A stretch of 15,791 bases of DNA, taken from assembly GCA_041621405.1 (NCBI GenBank), contig JBFKAV010000082.1, positions 1 to 15,791 of the forward strand, written 5' to 3'. Made by a program: the position numbers and the translations under genes. Shown here piece after piece: positions 6,825 through 13,827 of this stretch. The notes below the pieces were generated by a model, which searched no databases, had not been told where the DNA came from, and saw only the letters and a program-made list of their open reading frames with translations. This stretch comes from JBFKAV01 sp041621405 (GTDB lineage: Bacteria; Pseudomonadota; Alphaproteobacteria; Rhodobacterales; Rhodobacteraceae). Within the stretch, counting starts at the first letter, position 1. Every line of letters starts with the position of its first letter.

Positions 6825-7391
6825 ATGGAACACATCGACCCCGAACACCATGACGGCACGTCGGACGCGACGCCGGGCGGAGAGGAAAACCTCCGCCGAC
6901 CGGGCGAGCTGGTCTTCGGCATCCTGATGGTCGCCGGCAGCCTCATCTTGCTCTGGAGCGCCTACGGCATCTCGGGCTTCGAGGCGCTCTCTGCCCCCGG
7001 TTCGGTGCCGATGGCCACGACCTTCGTGATGGTGGTCAGCGCGGCGCTTGTCGTCTTCCGAACCGCGGAGCTGCCGCTCGACCGGGCCGAGAGCATCGCG
7101 AAGGACATCATGCCGGTCACCGTTCTCATCTTTGCCGCGCTTCTGATCGTCTACGGGCTGCTGCTGAGGCCGCTCGGCTTCCTGCCGACCTCGGCGCTCT
7201 TCCTGATCCTTGCGATCAAGGTCCTCGCAAAACGTGGCTGGGGCTGGACGATCCTGGTCTCGCTCGGAAGCCTCGTGCTGATCTGGCTGATCTTCCGGAT
7301 CGTCTTCACCGTGCTGATGCCCGCGGGCATCGTGCCGGAGGCCGAGTTCATCCAGTTCTTCCGCGATCTTTTCCGAGGGGGGGCCGCGTGA
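6825..7391 (+). CDS. tctB: Tripartite tricarboxylate transporter small membrane subunit
   Basis: The 188-residue protein has a hydrophilic N-terminus of about 25-30 residues and then four likely membrane helices. These begin around ELVFGILMVAGSLILLW, VPMATTFVMVVSAALVVF, VTVLIFAALLIVYGLLL and WTILVSLGSLVLIWLIF, with PLGFLPTSALFLILAIKVL bridging the last pair. This is the TctB layout. I prefer the ATG at 6825, 5 bases after GGAGG. A GTG at 6819 lies inside the ribosome site. The stop TGA (7389-7391) touches the tctA ATG, so the two membrane subunits are translationally coupled. It sits behind the tctC terminator and should be expressed less than tctC. Confidence 0.9.
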   Translation: MEHIDPEHHDGTSDATPGGEENLRRPGELVFGILMVAGSLILLWSAYGISGFEALSAPGSVPMATTFVMVVSAALVVFRTAELPLDRAESIAKDIMPVTVLIFAALLIVYGLLLRPLGFLPTSALFLILAIKVLAKRGWGWTILVSLGSLVLIWLIFRIVFTVLMPAGIVPEAEFIQFFRDLFRGGAA

Positions 7392-8905
7392 TGGAGGCTT
7401 TCTGGGACTTCCTGACCGTCTTCACCAACCCCGAACTTCTGCTGCTCGTCGGCGTCGGCACCTTCGCCGGCGTGTACGTGGGCGCGATCCCGGGGCTTTC
7501 GGTCACAATGGCGGTGTCGATCCTGATCTCGTTCACCTTCTCCTGGGACGTCTACCCGGCGATCTCGCTGATGATCGGGATCTACATGGGCGGCGTCTAC
7601 GGTGGCTCGCGGACGGCGATCCTGCTCAATATCCCCGGCGCACCCTCCGCCATCGCGACCGCGCTCGACGGCTACCCGATGGCGCAGCGCGGCGAGGCGG
7701 GAACCGCAATCGGCGTGACCACGGTGATGTCCTTCATCGGCGGGTTCATCGGGATCGCGGTCCTGGCGCTCGCCGCGCCCAGCGTCTCGGACTTCGCGCT
7801 GAAGTTCCAGCCGAGAGATTACATGCTGCTCGCCGTGCTCGGCATCCTACTTGTCGGCTCGCTTTCGCAGGGAAGCCTCGCCAAGGGCATCTTCGCGGGC
7901 GCGTTCGGCATCGCCATCGGCGCGGTGGGCCGCGACCCGCTGACCTTCGCCGAGCGCTTCACCTTCGATCTAAGCATCATGGAGTCCGGCATCTCGTTCA
8001 TCGCGGTGATGATCGGCATGTTCGGCGTCTCGGAAGCGCTCCTGCAGCTCCACCACGTCGACAAGGACGCGGTGCGCCAGAAGATCACCCGCATCGTGCC
8101 CTCGCTCGCGACGGTGAGAAAGCACCTTCCGCTCTCGTTGCAGACCTCGACCATCGGCGTCGTGATCGGCGCGCTGCCGGGGACCGGCGGCGACATCGCG
8201 GCGCTGATGGCCTACGACCACGCCAAGCGGGTGACGAAGACTCCCGAGGTACCGTTCGGCAAGGGCGCGATAGAGGGCCTCGTCGCGCCCGAGACAGCTA
8301 ACAACGCCGCTGTCGGCGGTGCTTTCATTCCGATGATGACGCTCGGCATTCCCGGCGACGCGGTGACCGCGATCATGATCGGCGCGCTCTTCATCCACGG
8401 GCTGAACCCGGGGCCGATGCTAATGATCGACAAGCCGGACATGTTCTGGTTCATCGTCGGCGCGCTCGTCACGGCGAACTTCTTCATGCTTTTGTTCGGG
8501 CTCACGGGCATCAGGCTCTTCACCAAGATCGTCGAGATGCCGCGGAGCGTGCTGATCCCCTTGATCATGCTGCTGTCGATCGTCGGCGCCTACGCGGTGA
8601 ACAACTCGATCTCCGACGTCTATTGGATGCTTGGATTCGGCGTCTTCGGCTACTTCATGCGCCACTACGGCTACCCGCTGGGGCCGGTGATCCTGGGCGT
8701 GATCCTGTCGCGACTGCTGGACGACAACTGGCGCCGCGCAATCATCTCGGAACGCGAGGATCTGGGCCGCTTCTTCTGGGGCATCGTGACGAGTCCGCTC
8801 TCGCTTGTCCTGTTCGTGTCGGTGATTCTGATCTTCGTTTCGCAGACGCCGCTCTGGGATCGGGCGAAGGCGCTCGTCTTCCGATCGAGCAAGAAAGGCG
8901 CCTGA
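7391..8905 (+). CDS. tctA: Tripartite tricarboxylate transporter large permease
   Basis: The 504-residue protein is very hydrophobic with about 10-12 membrane segments and a normal TctA length. Diagnostic repeats are present near both halves: GVYVGAIPGLSVTMAVSILI near residue 30 and GVVIGALPGTGGDIAALMAY near residue 260. The conserved segment YGGSRTAILLNIPGAPSAIA lies near residue 75. TctA forms the cation-driven permease that works with TctB and the periplasmic TctC. The ATG at 7391 overlaps the tctB TGA by one base and follows a GAGGGGGGG stretch. A GTG one codon earlier (7388) is possible. The next gene starts only 3 bases after the stop, so the operon continues. Confidence 0.94.
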   Translation: MEAFWDFLTVFTNPELLLLVGVGTFAGVYVGAIPGLSVTMAVSILISFTFSWDVYPAISLMIGIYMGGVYGGSRTAILLNIPGAPSAIATALDGYPMAQRGEAGTAIGVTTVMSFIGGFIGIAVLALAAPSVSDFALKFQPRDYMLLAVLGILLVGSLSQGSLAKGIFAGAFGIAIGAVGRDPLTFAERFTFDLSIMESGISFIAVMIGMFGVSEALLQLHHVDKDAVRQKITRIVPSLATVRKHLPLSLQTSTIGVVIGALPGTGGDIAALMAYDHAKRVTKTPEVPFGKGAIEGLVAPETANNAAVGGAFIPMMTLGIPGDAVTAIMIGALFIHGLNPGPMLMIDKPDMFWFIVGALVTANFFMLLFGLTGIRLFTKIVEMPRSVLIPLIMLLSIVGAYAVNNSISDVYWMLGFGVFGYFMRHYGYPLGPVILGVILSRLLDDNWRRAIISEREDLGRFFWGIVTSPLSLVLFVSVILIFVSQTPLWDRAKALVFRSSKKGA

Positions 8906-8908
8906 AGC

Positions 8909-9760
8909 TTGACTGCCGCTCCCGACCTCAAGCTTGGCCTGATCGGCGACAACATTGCCCGGTCGCGCTCGCCGCTACTGCATCGATTGGCCGGGCGGCA
9001 GAACGGCATGGTCGTCGACTACGACCGGCTGATCCCGAGGGACATGGGCGAGGATTTCGACCAGGTCTTCGCGTCCTGCCAGTCGCGCGGCTATCGCGGG
9101 ATCAACGTGACCTATCCCTACAAGGAGCGTGCAGCGGGGAAGGTCGCCGTCTCCGACCCGCTGGTGCGGGCGATCGGCGCGGTGAATACCGTGCTGTTCG
9201 AGCCGGAAGGCCCGCTGGGGTTCAATACCGACTACTCGGGCTTCATCGCCGCCTATCGCGCAGCACGGAAGGAGACGCCGCCCGGCATCGCCTGCCTGAT
9301 CGGAACCGGCGGCGTGGGCCGCGCGCTCGCCTTCGCGCTCCTTGCGCTTCAGGCGGAGGAGATCCGCCTCGTCGATAATGACCCCGCCAAGGCCGAAGCG
9401 CTTGGCGCGGAGCTGAGGGCGACGGGGAAGGGAACGCGCATCGACACGGAAACCGATGCCGTACGCGCCGCGAAGGGTGCCTCCGGCCTCCTCAACGGCA
9501 CGCCGCTCGGCATGGTGGGATACGACGGCACGCCGCTTCCGGCGGAGGCGATGAACGGTGCGACATGGGCCTTCGACGCGGTCTACACGCCGGTCGACAC
9601 GCAGTTCCTCAAGGACGCCGAGGCTGCGGGGCTCGCGCTGATCTCGGGCTACGAGCTCTTCTTCTGGCAGGGCGTCCACGCGTGGGCGCATTTCGCGGGG
9701 AAGCCGCTCGACGAGTCCGCGCTTCGCGCCTCGCTCGCCGATGAGGTGGGCCTTGCTTGA
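8909..9760 (+). CDS. Shikimate/quinate dehydrogenase-family protein, probably catabolic
   Basis: The 283-residue protein has the AroE fold and its substrate residues: S19 and S21 (ARSRSP), K72 (NVTYPYK), N93 (GAVNT), D108 (NTDYSGF) and Q254 (FFWQG). The Rossmann loop is GTGGVG at 132-137. The second beta strand ends in VDNDPAKA (D156). An acidic residue there, instead of the NRT-R pattern of NADP-dependent AroE, suggests NAD and therefore oxidation of the substrate. The protein diverges from biosynthetic AroE (SRSPLLH where SxSPxxHN is usual, and FFWQG where MLxxQ is usual), so its substrate may be quinate, shikimate or a relative. The start is TTG at 8909, 3 bases after the tctA stop, with only a weak AAAGGCG ribosome site. 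It is the last gene of the tct operon. Confidence 0.85.
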   Translation: MTAAPDLKLGLIGDNIARSRSPLLHRLAGRQNGMVVDYDRLIPRDMGEDFDQVFASCQSRGYRGINVTYPYKERAAGKVAVSDPLVRAIGAVNTVLFEPEGPLGFNTDYSGFIAAYRAARKETPPGIACLIGTGGVGRALAFALLALQAEEIRLVDNDPAKAEALGAELRATGKGTRIDTETDAVRAAKGASGLLNGTPLGMVGYDGTPLPAEAMNGATWAFDAVYTPVDTQFLKDAEAAGLALISGYELFFWQGVHAWAHFAGKPLDESALRASLADEVGLA

Positions 9761-10094
9761 CCACTATTTCGATCGCGACCATCTCGATCGCGGCACTTCC
9801 GGAAAGACGCCCAACCCTATCGCAAACCTCGTGCAACCAATATGAATGCATGAAAACAATATCCTCGAATGGCGGCATCTCGGTCAAGCAGACGGTCAGG
9901 CAAGGCGCAGAGAAGGCCCGCTTTCCGCCCTAGTAGACCGGAAGAGCGACTCGCTGCAGGGCTGTATTCCCGAAGCTGCCTTTTGCTTGCATCGCGATGA
10001 GGAAAGGCATGATCAAGTGGGACGACCCGTAGGTCGCAGAATCGACGTCAAATGTTACCCCCTCTGTTACCCCAACGCTGATCAGCAATGATAA
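9761..10094. other. Gene-poor spacer between the catabolic cluster and tRNA-Thr
   Basis: I recognise no gene in these 334 bases. Visible items are a 15-base-period direct repeat of TCGATCGCG (9769-9777 and 9784-9792) just after the dehydrogenase stop, the direct repeat GTTACCCC at 10054-10061 and 10066-10073, and a 10-bp palindrome GCTGATCAGC at 10077-10086 close to the tRNA 3' end. A minus-strand frame crossing 10086 to about 9930 is open (it includes VTFDVDSATYGSSHLI) but has no recognisable domain or clear start. The stretch has the position expected for an island attachment region, but no integrase is seen. Confidence 0.5.
10054..10073. repeat. Direct repeat GTTACCCC, 12-base period, beside the tRNA 3' end
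   Basis: GTTACCCC occurs at 10054-10061 and again at 10066-10073, about 20-40 bases beyond the 3' end of tRNA-Thr. Short direct repeats at such places can be arm-type binding sites of tRNA-targeting integrases. That role is inference. Confidence 0.5.
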
Positions 10095-10170
10095 TGGTGC
10101 CCCCAGAGGGACTCGAACCCCCGACCCCCTGATTACAAATCAGATGCTCTACCAGCTGAGCTATAGGGGC
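10095..10170 (-). tRNA. tRNA-Thr (anticodon TGT)
   Basis: The minus-strand 76 bases fold into a complete cloverleaf with encoded CCA. The acceptor arms are GCCCCTA and TGGGGGC, and the D stem is GCTC/GAGC. The anticodon stem is TCTGA/TCAGG with loop TTTGTAA, giving anticodon TGT (reads ACA and other ACN codons). The T arm is GGGGG-TTCGAGT-CCCTC, with discriminator A and then CCA. All stems pair, with only G-T wobbles. It has its own promoter upstream. The accessory genes lie on its 3' side, where integrating elements normally insert. Confidence 0.97.
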
Positions 10171-10178
10171 ACATTTCC

Positions 10179-10207
10179 CACATACTCGCCTGCGACAGGC
10201 CGGGCAA
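10179..10207 (-). promoter_or_regulatory. Promoter of tRNA-Thr
   Basis: On the minus strand TTGCCC (10207-10202) and TATGTG (10184-10179) are separated by exactly 17 bases. The -10 element ends 8 bases before the mature tRNA 5' end. Both are reasonable sigma-70 elements for a stable RNA gene. Confidence 0.6.
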
Positions 10208-10285
10208 GCAGCGCCGACGGCTCCTCCCGTTTGACCTCGGGGCGCGGCTTGGCTAGCTCTCGGCGCAAGAACGGTGAGAGATGTC

Positions 10286-11158
10286 ATGAAGATCGTCTAC
10301 CACCTCGGCGTGCACCTGACCGACGAGGAGCGCATCCCGCGCACCCTGCTGAAGAACCGCGCGGTGCTGGCCAAAGAGCAGATCGTCGTGCCCTGGCCGC
10401 GCCAGTACCGCTACATCTTCCGTGACCTGATGAACCGGCTCGGGGGCAAGAAGGCCAATCGGGAGATGCAGGACCTGATCCTCGACGGCCTGATGGCGAT
10501 GGATGATCCGAAGCGCGTGGTGTTCTGCAACGAGAACTTCTTCTGCCTGCGGCCGCAGGCGCTGGGGCCGGGCAAGATTTATCCGATGGCAGGAGAGCGC
10601 GCCCGGAGGCTGAGGCACATCTTCCCCGACAACGAGGTATCGTTCTTCCTCGCGGTACGGAACCCGGCGACCTTCGTGCCCGCATTGTACGAGGCGGTGC
10701 AGCCATCGGAGTACGAGAGCTTCATTGGCGCCACCGACCCGGCCCGCCTGGCTTGGTCGGAGATGGTCGCCCGGATCCGGGACGCCGTTCCGGATAGCCC
10801 GATCACCGTCTGGTGCAATGAGGACTTGCCGGTGCTCTGGCCGGAAGTGCTCCGCGCGATCGCGGGGCACGATCCGGACACGCAGCTGTCGAACCTCGGC
10901 GATTTTTGGGGGCAGCTGATGGCGCCTGAAGGGTTGAAGCGGATGCAGTCCTATTTCGCAGACCATCCTCCGGCAAGCGATGCGCGCCGGCGCCGTGCCG
11001 TGGCCGCATTTCTCGAGAAGTTCGGCCGCCCAGACAAGCTCGAGATGGAGATCGATCTGCCCGGTTGGACAGAAGATCTGGTGGAGGCGATGACGCGCGC
11101 CTATGAAGCCGATCTTGTGGCGATCACCGAGGTTCCCGGGGTGACCCTCTTGACCTGA
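10286..11158 (+). CDS. Conserved hypothetical protein with sulfotransferase-like features
   Basis: The 290-residue soluble protein starts MKIVYHLGVHLTDEER. A short beta strand followed by HLGVHxTDE resembles, without matching, the P-loop-like PAPS-binding start (HIGAHKTGT) of sulfotransferases. Later, SFFLAVRNPATFVPALYEA resembles the 3'-phosphate-binding segment (IRDP..., then a serine or tyrosine helix) of the same fold. Key phosphate-loop residues are not conserved, so it may be a degenerate or non-catalytic relative. There is no signal peptide or membrane segment. I chose the ATG at 10286 with GAGAG about 7 bases upstream. A GTG at 10274 would add four residues. It is monocistronic and convergent with the lytic transglycosylase, with 15 bases between the stops. 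Its function is unknown. Confidence 0.75.
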   Translation: MKIVYHLGVHLTDEERIPRTLLKNRAVLAKEQIVVPWPRQYRYIFRDLMNRLGGKKANREMQDLILDGLMAMDDPKRVVFCNENFFCLRPQALGPGKIYPMAGERARRLRHIFPDNEVSFFLAVRNPATFVPALYEAVQPSEYESFIGATDPARLAWSEMVARIRDAVPDSPITVWCNEDLPVLWPEVLRAIAGHDPDTQLSNLGDFWGQLMAPEGLKRMQSYFADHPPASDARRRRAVAAFLEKFGRPDKLEMEIDLPGWTEDLVEAMTRAYEADLVAITEVPGVTLLT

Positions 11159-11173
11159 GGCGGTGGACCGGCC

Positions 11174-11764
11174 TCAGCTTCCCAGGATGGCGCGGACGTA
11201 GTTCCGGGTCTCGGAATAGGGCGGCACGCCGCCGTGCTGTTCAACCGCCTCGGGGCCCGCGTTGTAGGCGGCGAGCGCCAGCCGCCAGCTGCCGAAACGG
11301 TCGTACATCATCCTCAGGTAGCGCGCCCCGCCTTCCAGGTTCTGGCGCGGATCGTCAATTTCGACGCCGAGGCGCCGCGCGGTGGCGGGCATGAGCTGCG
11401 CAAGCCCGGTCGCCCCTTTGTGCGACACCGCGCGCGGGTTCCATCCGGATTCCTGCTGCACGAGGCGCAGAAAGAGATCCTCGGGTACGTTGTAGCGGCG
11501 CGCCGCGCTGCGAGCGACGGCGAGCCATTCGCCGCGGTAGCGGCCCGAGAAGCCGGGAATACCCTCGCGGCCGGGGATGTTGAGCGACGGCGGGAGCAGG
11601 CGCGAGGAGTTGGAGTATTGGACGGCGGCGCGGCCGTCGAGGACGCGGGTCTGCGACTCGAAGATCAGCATGCGCGACTTTGAAGATGCGGTCTCAGCAG
11701 CGCTGGCAGCGCCGGGCACGAGCAATAGAGCCACGAGCGTAGCCCGAGCGGCAAGACAAGACAT
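11174..11764 (-). CDS. Lytic transglycosylase, SLT domain, secreted
   Basis: The 196-residue protein has a Sec signal peptide (MSCLAARATLVALLLVPGAA, then SAA), cleaved near residue 23. A poorly conserved region of about 50 residues precedes the SLT domain at about 78-180. The catalytic glutamate is E105 in LVQQESGWNP. The typical motifs SHKGATGLAQLMPATARRLG and LALAAYNAGPEAV follow. It cleaves the MurNAc-GlcNAc bond of peptidoglycan in the periplasm with formation of 1,6-anhydro-MurNAc. I chose the ATG at 11762-11764, with GAGGG 10 bases upstream and an excellent signal peptide. The frame is open to 11956, but that extension would bury the signal sequence. It is divergent from ssb. Confidence 0.9.
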   Translation of the reverse strand: MSCLAARATLVALLLVPGAASAAETASSKSRMLIFESQTRVLDGRAAVQYSNSSRLLPPSLNIPGREGIPGFSGRYRGEWLAVARSAARRYNVPEDLFLRLVQQESGWNPRAVSHKGATGLAQLMPATARRLGVEIDDPRQNLEGGARYLRMMYDRFGSWRLALAAYNAGPEAVEQHGGVPPYSETRNYVRAILGS

Positions 11765-12024
11765 GGCGGGCAACCCTCGTTCCAACCCCCCAGAACGGCA
11801 GACACTATACCGGTTTTCGGTCTTCGCGCCAGTCTTGGCCGCCGCATTTGGTGGCAGACCGAGTTCTAGGGCAGGCGCGCCCGGCCGGAATGCGCGCCCG
11901 TTCGGCTGCGGGCAGGAATGCGGCACGGCCCTCTTGCGGTTGGTCGGTCCCGGCACTCGCGAGGGTCAGGAATCTGAAGCTGCGTCCGCAGTGGCGAGGC
12001 CACCTGCGCGCATTAGCCTTCCGT

Positions 12025-12051
12025 TTACCTTGTTCGGATGATGTAAGGTAA
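12025..12051. promoter_or_regulatory. Inverted repeat upstream of ssb
   Basis: TTACCTT (12025-12031) and AAGGTAA (12045-12051) are perfect 7-bp inverted arms separated by 13 bases, centred about 48 bases before the ssb ATG. The place suits an operator in the ssb promoter. It does not match the alphaproteobacterial LexA box (GTTC-N7-GTTC), so SOS control is not supported. The function is unknown. Confidence 0.35.
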
Positions 12052-12085
12052 CGGCAACGACGCGGGATTCGACGGGAGGATTCAG

Positions 12086-12535
12086 ATGGCGGGTTCGGTG
12101 AACAAGGTGATCATTATCGGAAACCTCGGGCGCGACCCGGAGGTGCGCACGTTCCAGAACGGCGGCAAGGTGTGCAATCTGCGCATCGCCACCTCGGAAA
12201 CCTGGCGCGACCGGAATACCGGCGAACGGCGGGAGCGGACCGAGTGGCATTCGGTGGCGATCTTCAACGAGAACCTCGTCAAGATCGCCGAGCAGTACCT
12301 CAAGAAGGGCTCGAAGGTCTATATCGAGGGCCAACTCGAGACCCGCAAATGGCAAGACCAGTCTGGCCAGGACCGCTATACGACCGAGATCGTGCTGCGG
12401 CAGTTTCGCGGCGAGCTCACGCTGCTCGACCCGCGCGACGGCAGCGGCCAGGTCGAGGACCGCGGCGGCGACTACGGGGCGCCTGCGGGCGGCGAACGCA
12501 GCCCCGCCGACATGGACGACGAGATCCCGTTCTGA
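12086..12535 (+). CDS. ssb: Single-stranded DNA-binding protein
   Basis: The 149-residue protein has an N-terminal OB fold at about 1-110 (VNKVIIIGNLGRDPEVR, CNLRIATSETWRD, ERTEWHSVAIFNENLVKIAE, GSKVYIEGQLETRKWQD). A short Gly/Asp-rich tail ends in MDDEIPF, the acidic tip that recruits replication and repair partners. It binds single-stranded DNA as a tetramer during replication, recombination and repair. The tail is rather short (about 35 residues). The ATG at 12086 follows GGGAGGA by a normal distance. It is divergent from the lytic transglycosylase, and no uvrA gene lies beside it as in many other proteobacteria. Confidence 0.97.
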   Translation: MAGSVNKVIIIGNLGRDPEVRTFQNGGKVCNLRIATSETWRDRNTGERRERTEWHSVAIFNENLVKIAEQYLKKGSKVYIEGQLETRKWQDQSGQDRYTTEIVLRQFRGELTLLDPRDGSGQVEDRGGDYGAPAGGERSPADMDDEIPF

Positions 12536-12838
12536 GCAGGCGGGCGACGGCGCTGGTCGGGAGGCAAGGCCGTCCGATCGGCCCTGGGCGCAGGATCGCC
12601 GCCGGCCTCGGGGCCGATGCTTGAAGGAGCGCCTGCGATCCGAAGGCATCTGCGCTCCGTCGCCCCCTGTGCGACGCCCGAAGTGGCCCAAACGGATAAG
12701 TGAACCCGCTCTATGACGGGGCGCGATGCGGGACGGGTCGCGATGCGGGACGGGTCGCCCGCCGGCGTTTGCACAAGCCGCCACCTGCGACGTTCTGGCC
12801 GGTGGCACCCGCCCCGCCTGAGGTTGCAGAACGCTGCC
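12536..12838. other. Spacer between ssb and the membrane protein gene
   Basis: These 303 bases hold no convincing gene. They contain a hairpin with arms GGAGCGC (12626-12632) and GCGCTCC (12652-12658) with a 19-base loop and no T run, which could be a weak ssb terminator. They also contain the 17-bp tandem duplication at 12723-12756. The frame of the next gene is open back to 12713, but the sequence before 12839 (repetitive and Arg/Gly-rich) does not look coding. Confidence 0.5.
12723..12756. repeat. Two tandem copies of a 17-bp unit
   Basis: GCGATGCGGGACGGGTC occurs at 12723-12739 and again at 12740-12756 with no mismatch. The unit length is not a multiple of three, which argues against this stretch being coding. 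It probably arose by replication slippage. Confidence 0.85.
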
Positions 12839-13825
12839 ATGAGCCGTCCGCCGCTTCCGAACCTGCCACCGGTGCCGCCGCCGCGCCCCGGGCGTTTCCG
12901 CCAGGTACCCCCGGCGATCTTCACGCCGATCCTGGGTTTCCTGGGACTTGGCCTCGCCTGGCGCCGCGCCGCCGCGGAATTCGGCCTGCACGACGGCATC
13001 GGCGAGGCGCTGCTTGGTGCAGGCGTCCTCACCTTCGCTTTCGCGGCCTTCTGCTATGGCGCCAAGCTTTCGCTCCGGCCCGCCGTGATCTTGGAAGACC
13101 TGCGCGTATTGCCAGGACGGGGCGGGGTGACCGCAGGCTCGCTGTCGCTCTTGCTCGTCGCCGCCGCGCTCGTGCCCTACCTGCCCGGACTTGCGCGCGC
13201 GCTGATGTTCGGCGGACTTTTCCTGCACGCGGTGCTCGCCCTCCTATACGCGCGGGCCCTTGTCGAGGCGCCGCCCGAGGCGCGGGTGGTGACGCCGATC
13301 TGGCACATTTCCTTTGCCGGCTTCATCCTGGCAGCGCTGTCGGCGGTGCCGCTCGGCCGCGAGCGCCTTGCGGCGGGCCTGCTCTACGTGACGATTCCTG
13401 TGGCGGGGGTGATCTGGGCGGTCTCGCTCCTCGATCTCGCGCGCCACCGGATCGGCCCGCCGCTCCGCCCGCTGCTGGCAATCCATGCCGCGCCCGCGGC
13501 GCTCTTCGCCACCGTTGCGGCCTCGCTGGAGCAGGCGGCGATCGCCGGGCCCTTTGCGCTTCTGCTGCTGGCGCTCCTGGCGCTGCTGCTGGGGCTCGCC
13601 CGCTGGATCTCCGCCGCGGGCTTCACCCAGTTCTGGGGCGCCTTCACCTTTCCCGCGGCGGCGGCAGCCTCGGCCTGTCTGGCGCAGGGCGGCGAGCCGT
13701 TCCGCACCCTCGGTGGCGGGCTCCTGATCGGCGCCACGCTCATGATCCCGCCGATCCTCTACCGGGTGATGAAGCTCTGGGCGGCCGGCAGCCTCGGGCC
13801 GAAGAGCAACGCCGCCATCGCCTGA
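12839..13825 (+). CDS. SLAC1/TehA-like multi-pass membrane protein
   Basis: The 328-residue protein begins with a Pro-rich cytoplasmic stretch (about 1-25) and continues with about nine or ten hydrophobic segments. These include FTPILGFLGLGLAWRRAA, LLGAGVLTFAFAAFCYGA, TPIWHISFAGFILAALSAVP and AIAGPFALLLLALLALLLGL. The layout and the PIWHISF and LIGATLMIPPILYRVMKLW segments fit the TehA/SLAC1 (C4-dicarboxylate/malic acid) transporter superfamily, members of which are often labelled tellurium-resistance proteins. The substrate is unknown. The ATG at 12839 is preferred because the upstream in-frame sequence is repetitive, but the GAGGT ribosome site is about 14 bases away and weak. The gene is convergent with the amidotransferase gene, with only 2 bases between the stops. 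Confidence 0.65.
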   Translation: MSRPPLPNLPPVPPPRPGRFRQVPPAIFTPILGFLGLGLAWRRAAAEFGLHDGIGEALLGAGVLTFAFAAFCYGAKLSLRPAVILEDLRVLPGRGGVTAGSLSLLLVAAALVPYLPGLARALMFGGLFLHAVLALLYARALVEAPPEARVVTPIWHISFAGFILAALSAVPLGRERLAAGLLYVTIPVAGVIWAVSLLDLARHRIGPPLRPLLAIHAAPAALFATVAASLEQAAIAGPFALLLLALLALLLGLARWISAAGFTQFWGAFTFPAAAAASACLAQGGEPFRTLGGGLLIGATLMIPPILYRVMKLWAAGSLGPKSNAAIA

Positions 13826-13827
13826 GC

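Noticed and set aside
5649..6851. A 400-codon minus-strand frame over tctC
   Set aside because: It is antisense to a gene with signal peptide, ribosome site and full Bug-family motifs.
10048..10287. Minus-strand frame of 79 codons over the tRNA
   Set aside because: It is translation of the tRNA gene itself.
12626..12658. Firm ssb terminator call
   Set aside because: The 7-bp stem has a 19-base loop and no T run, so it is mentioned only within the spacer entry.
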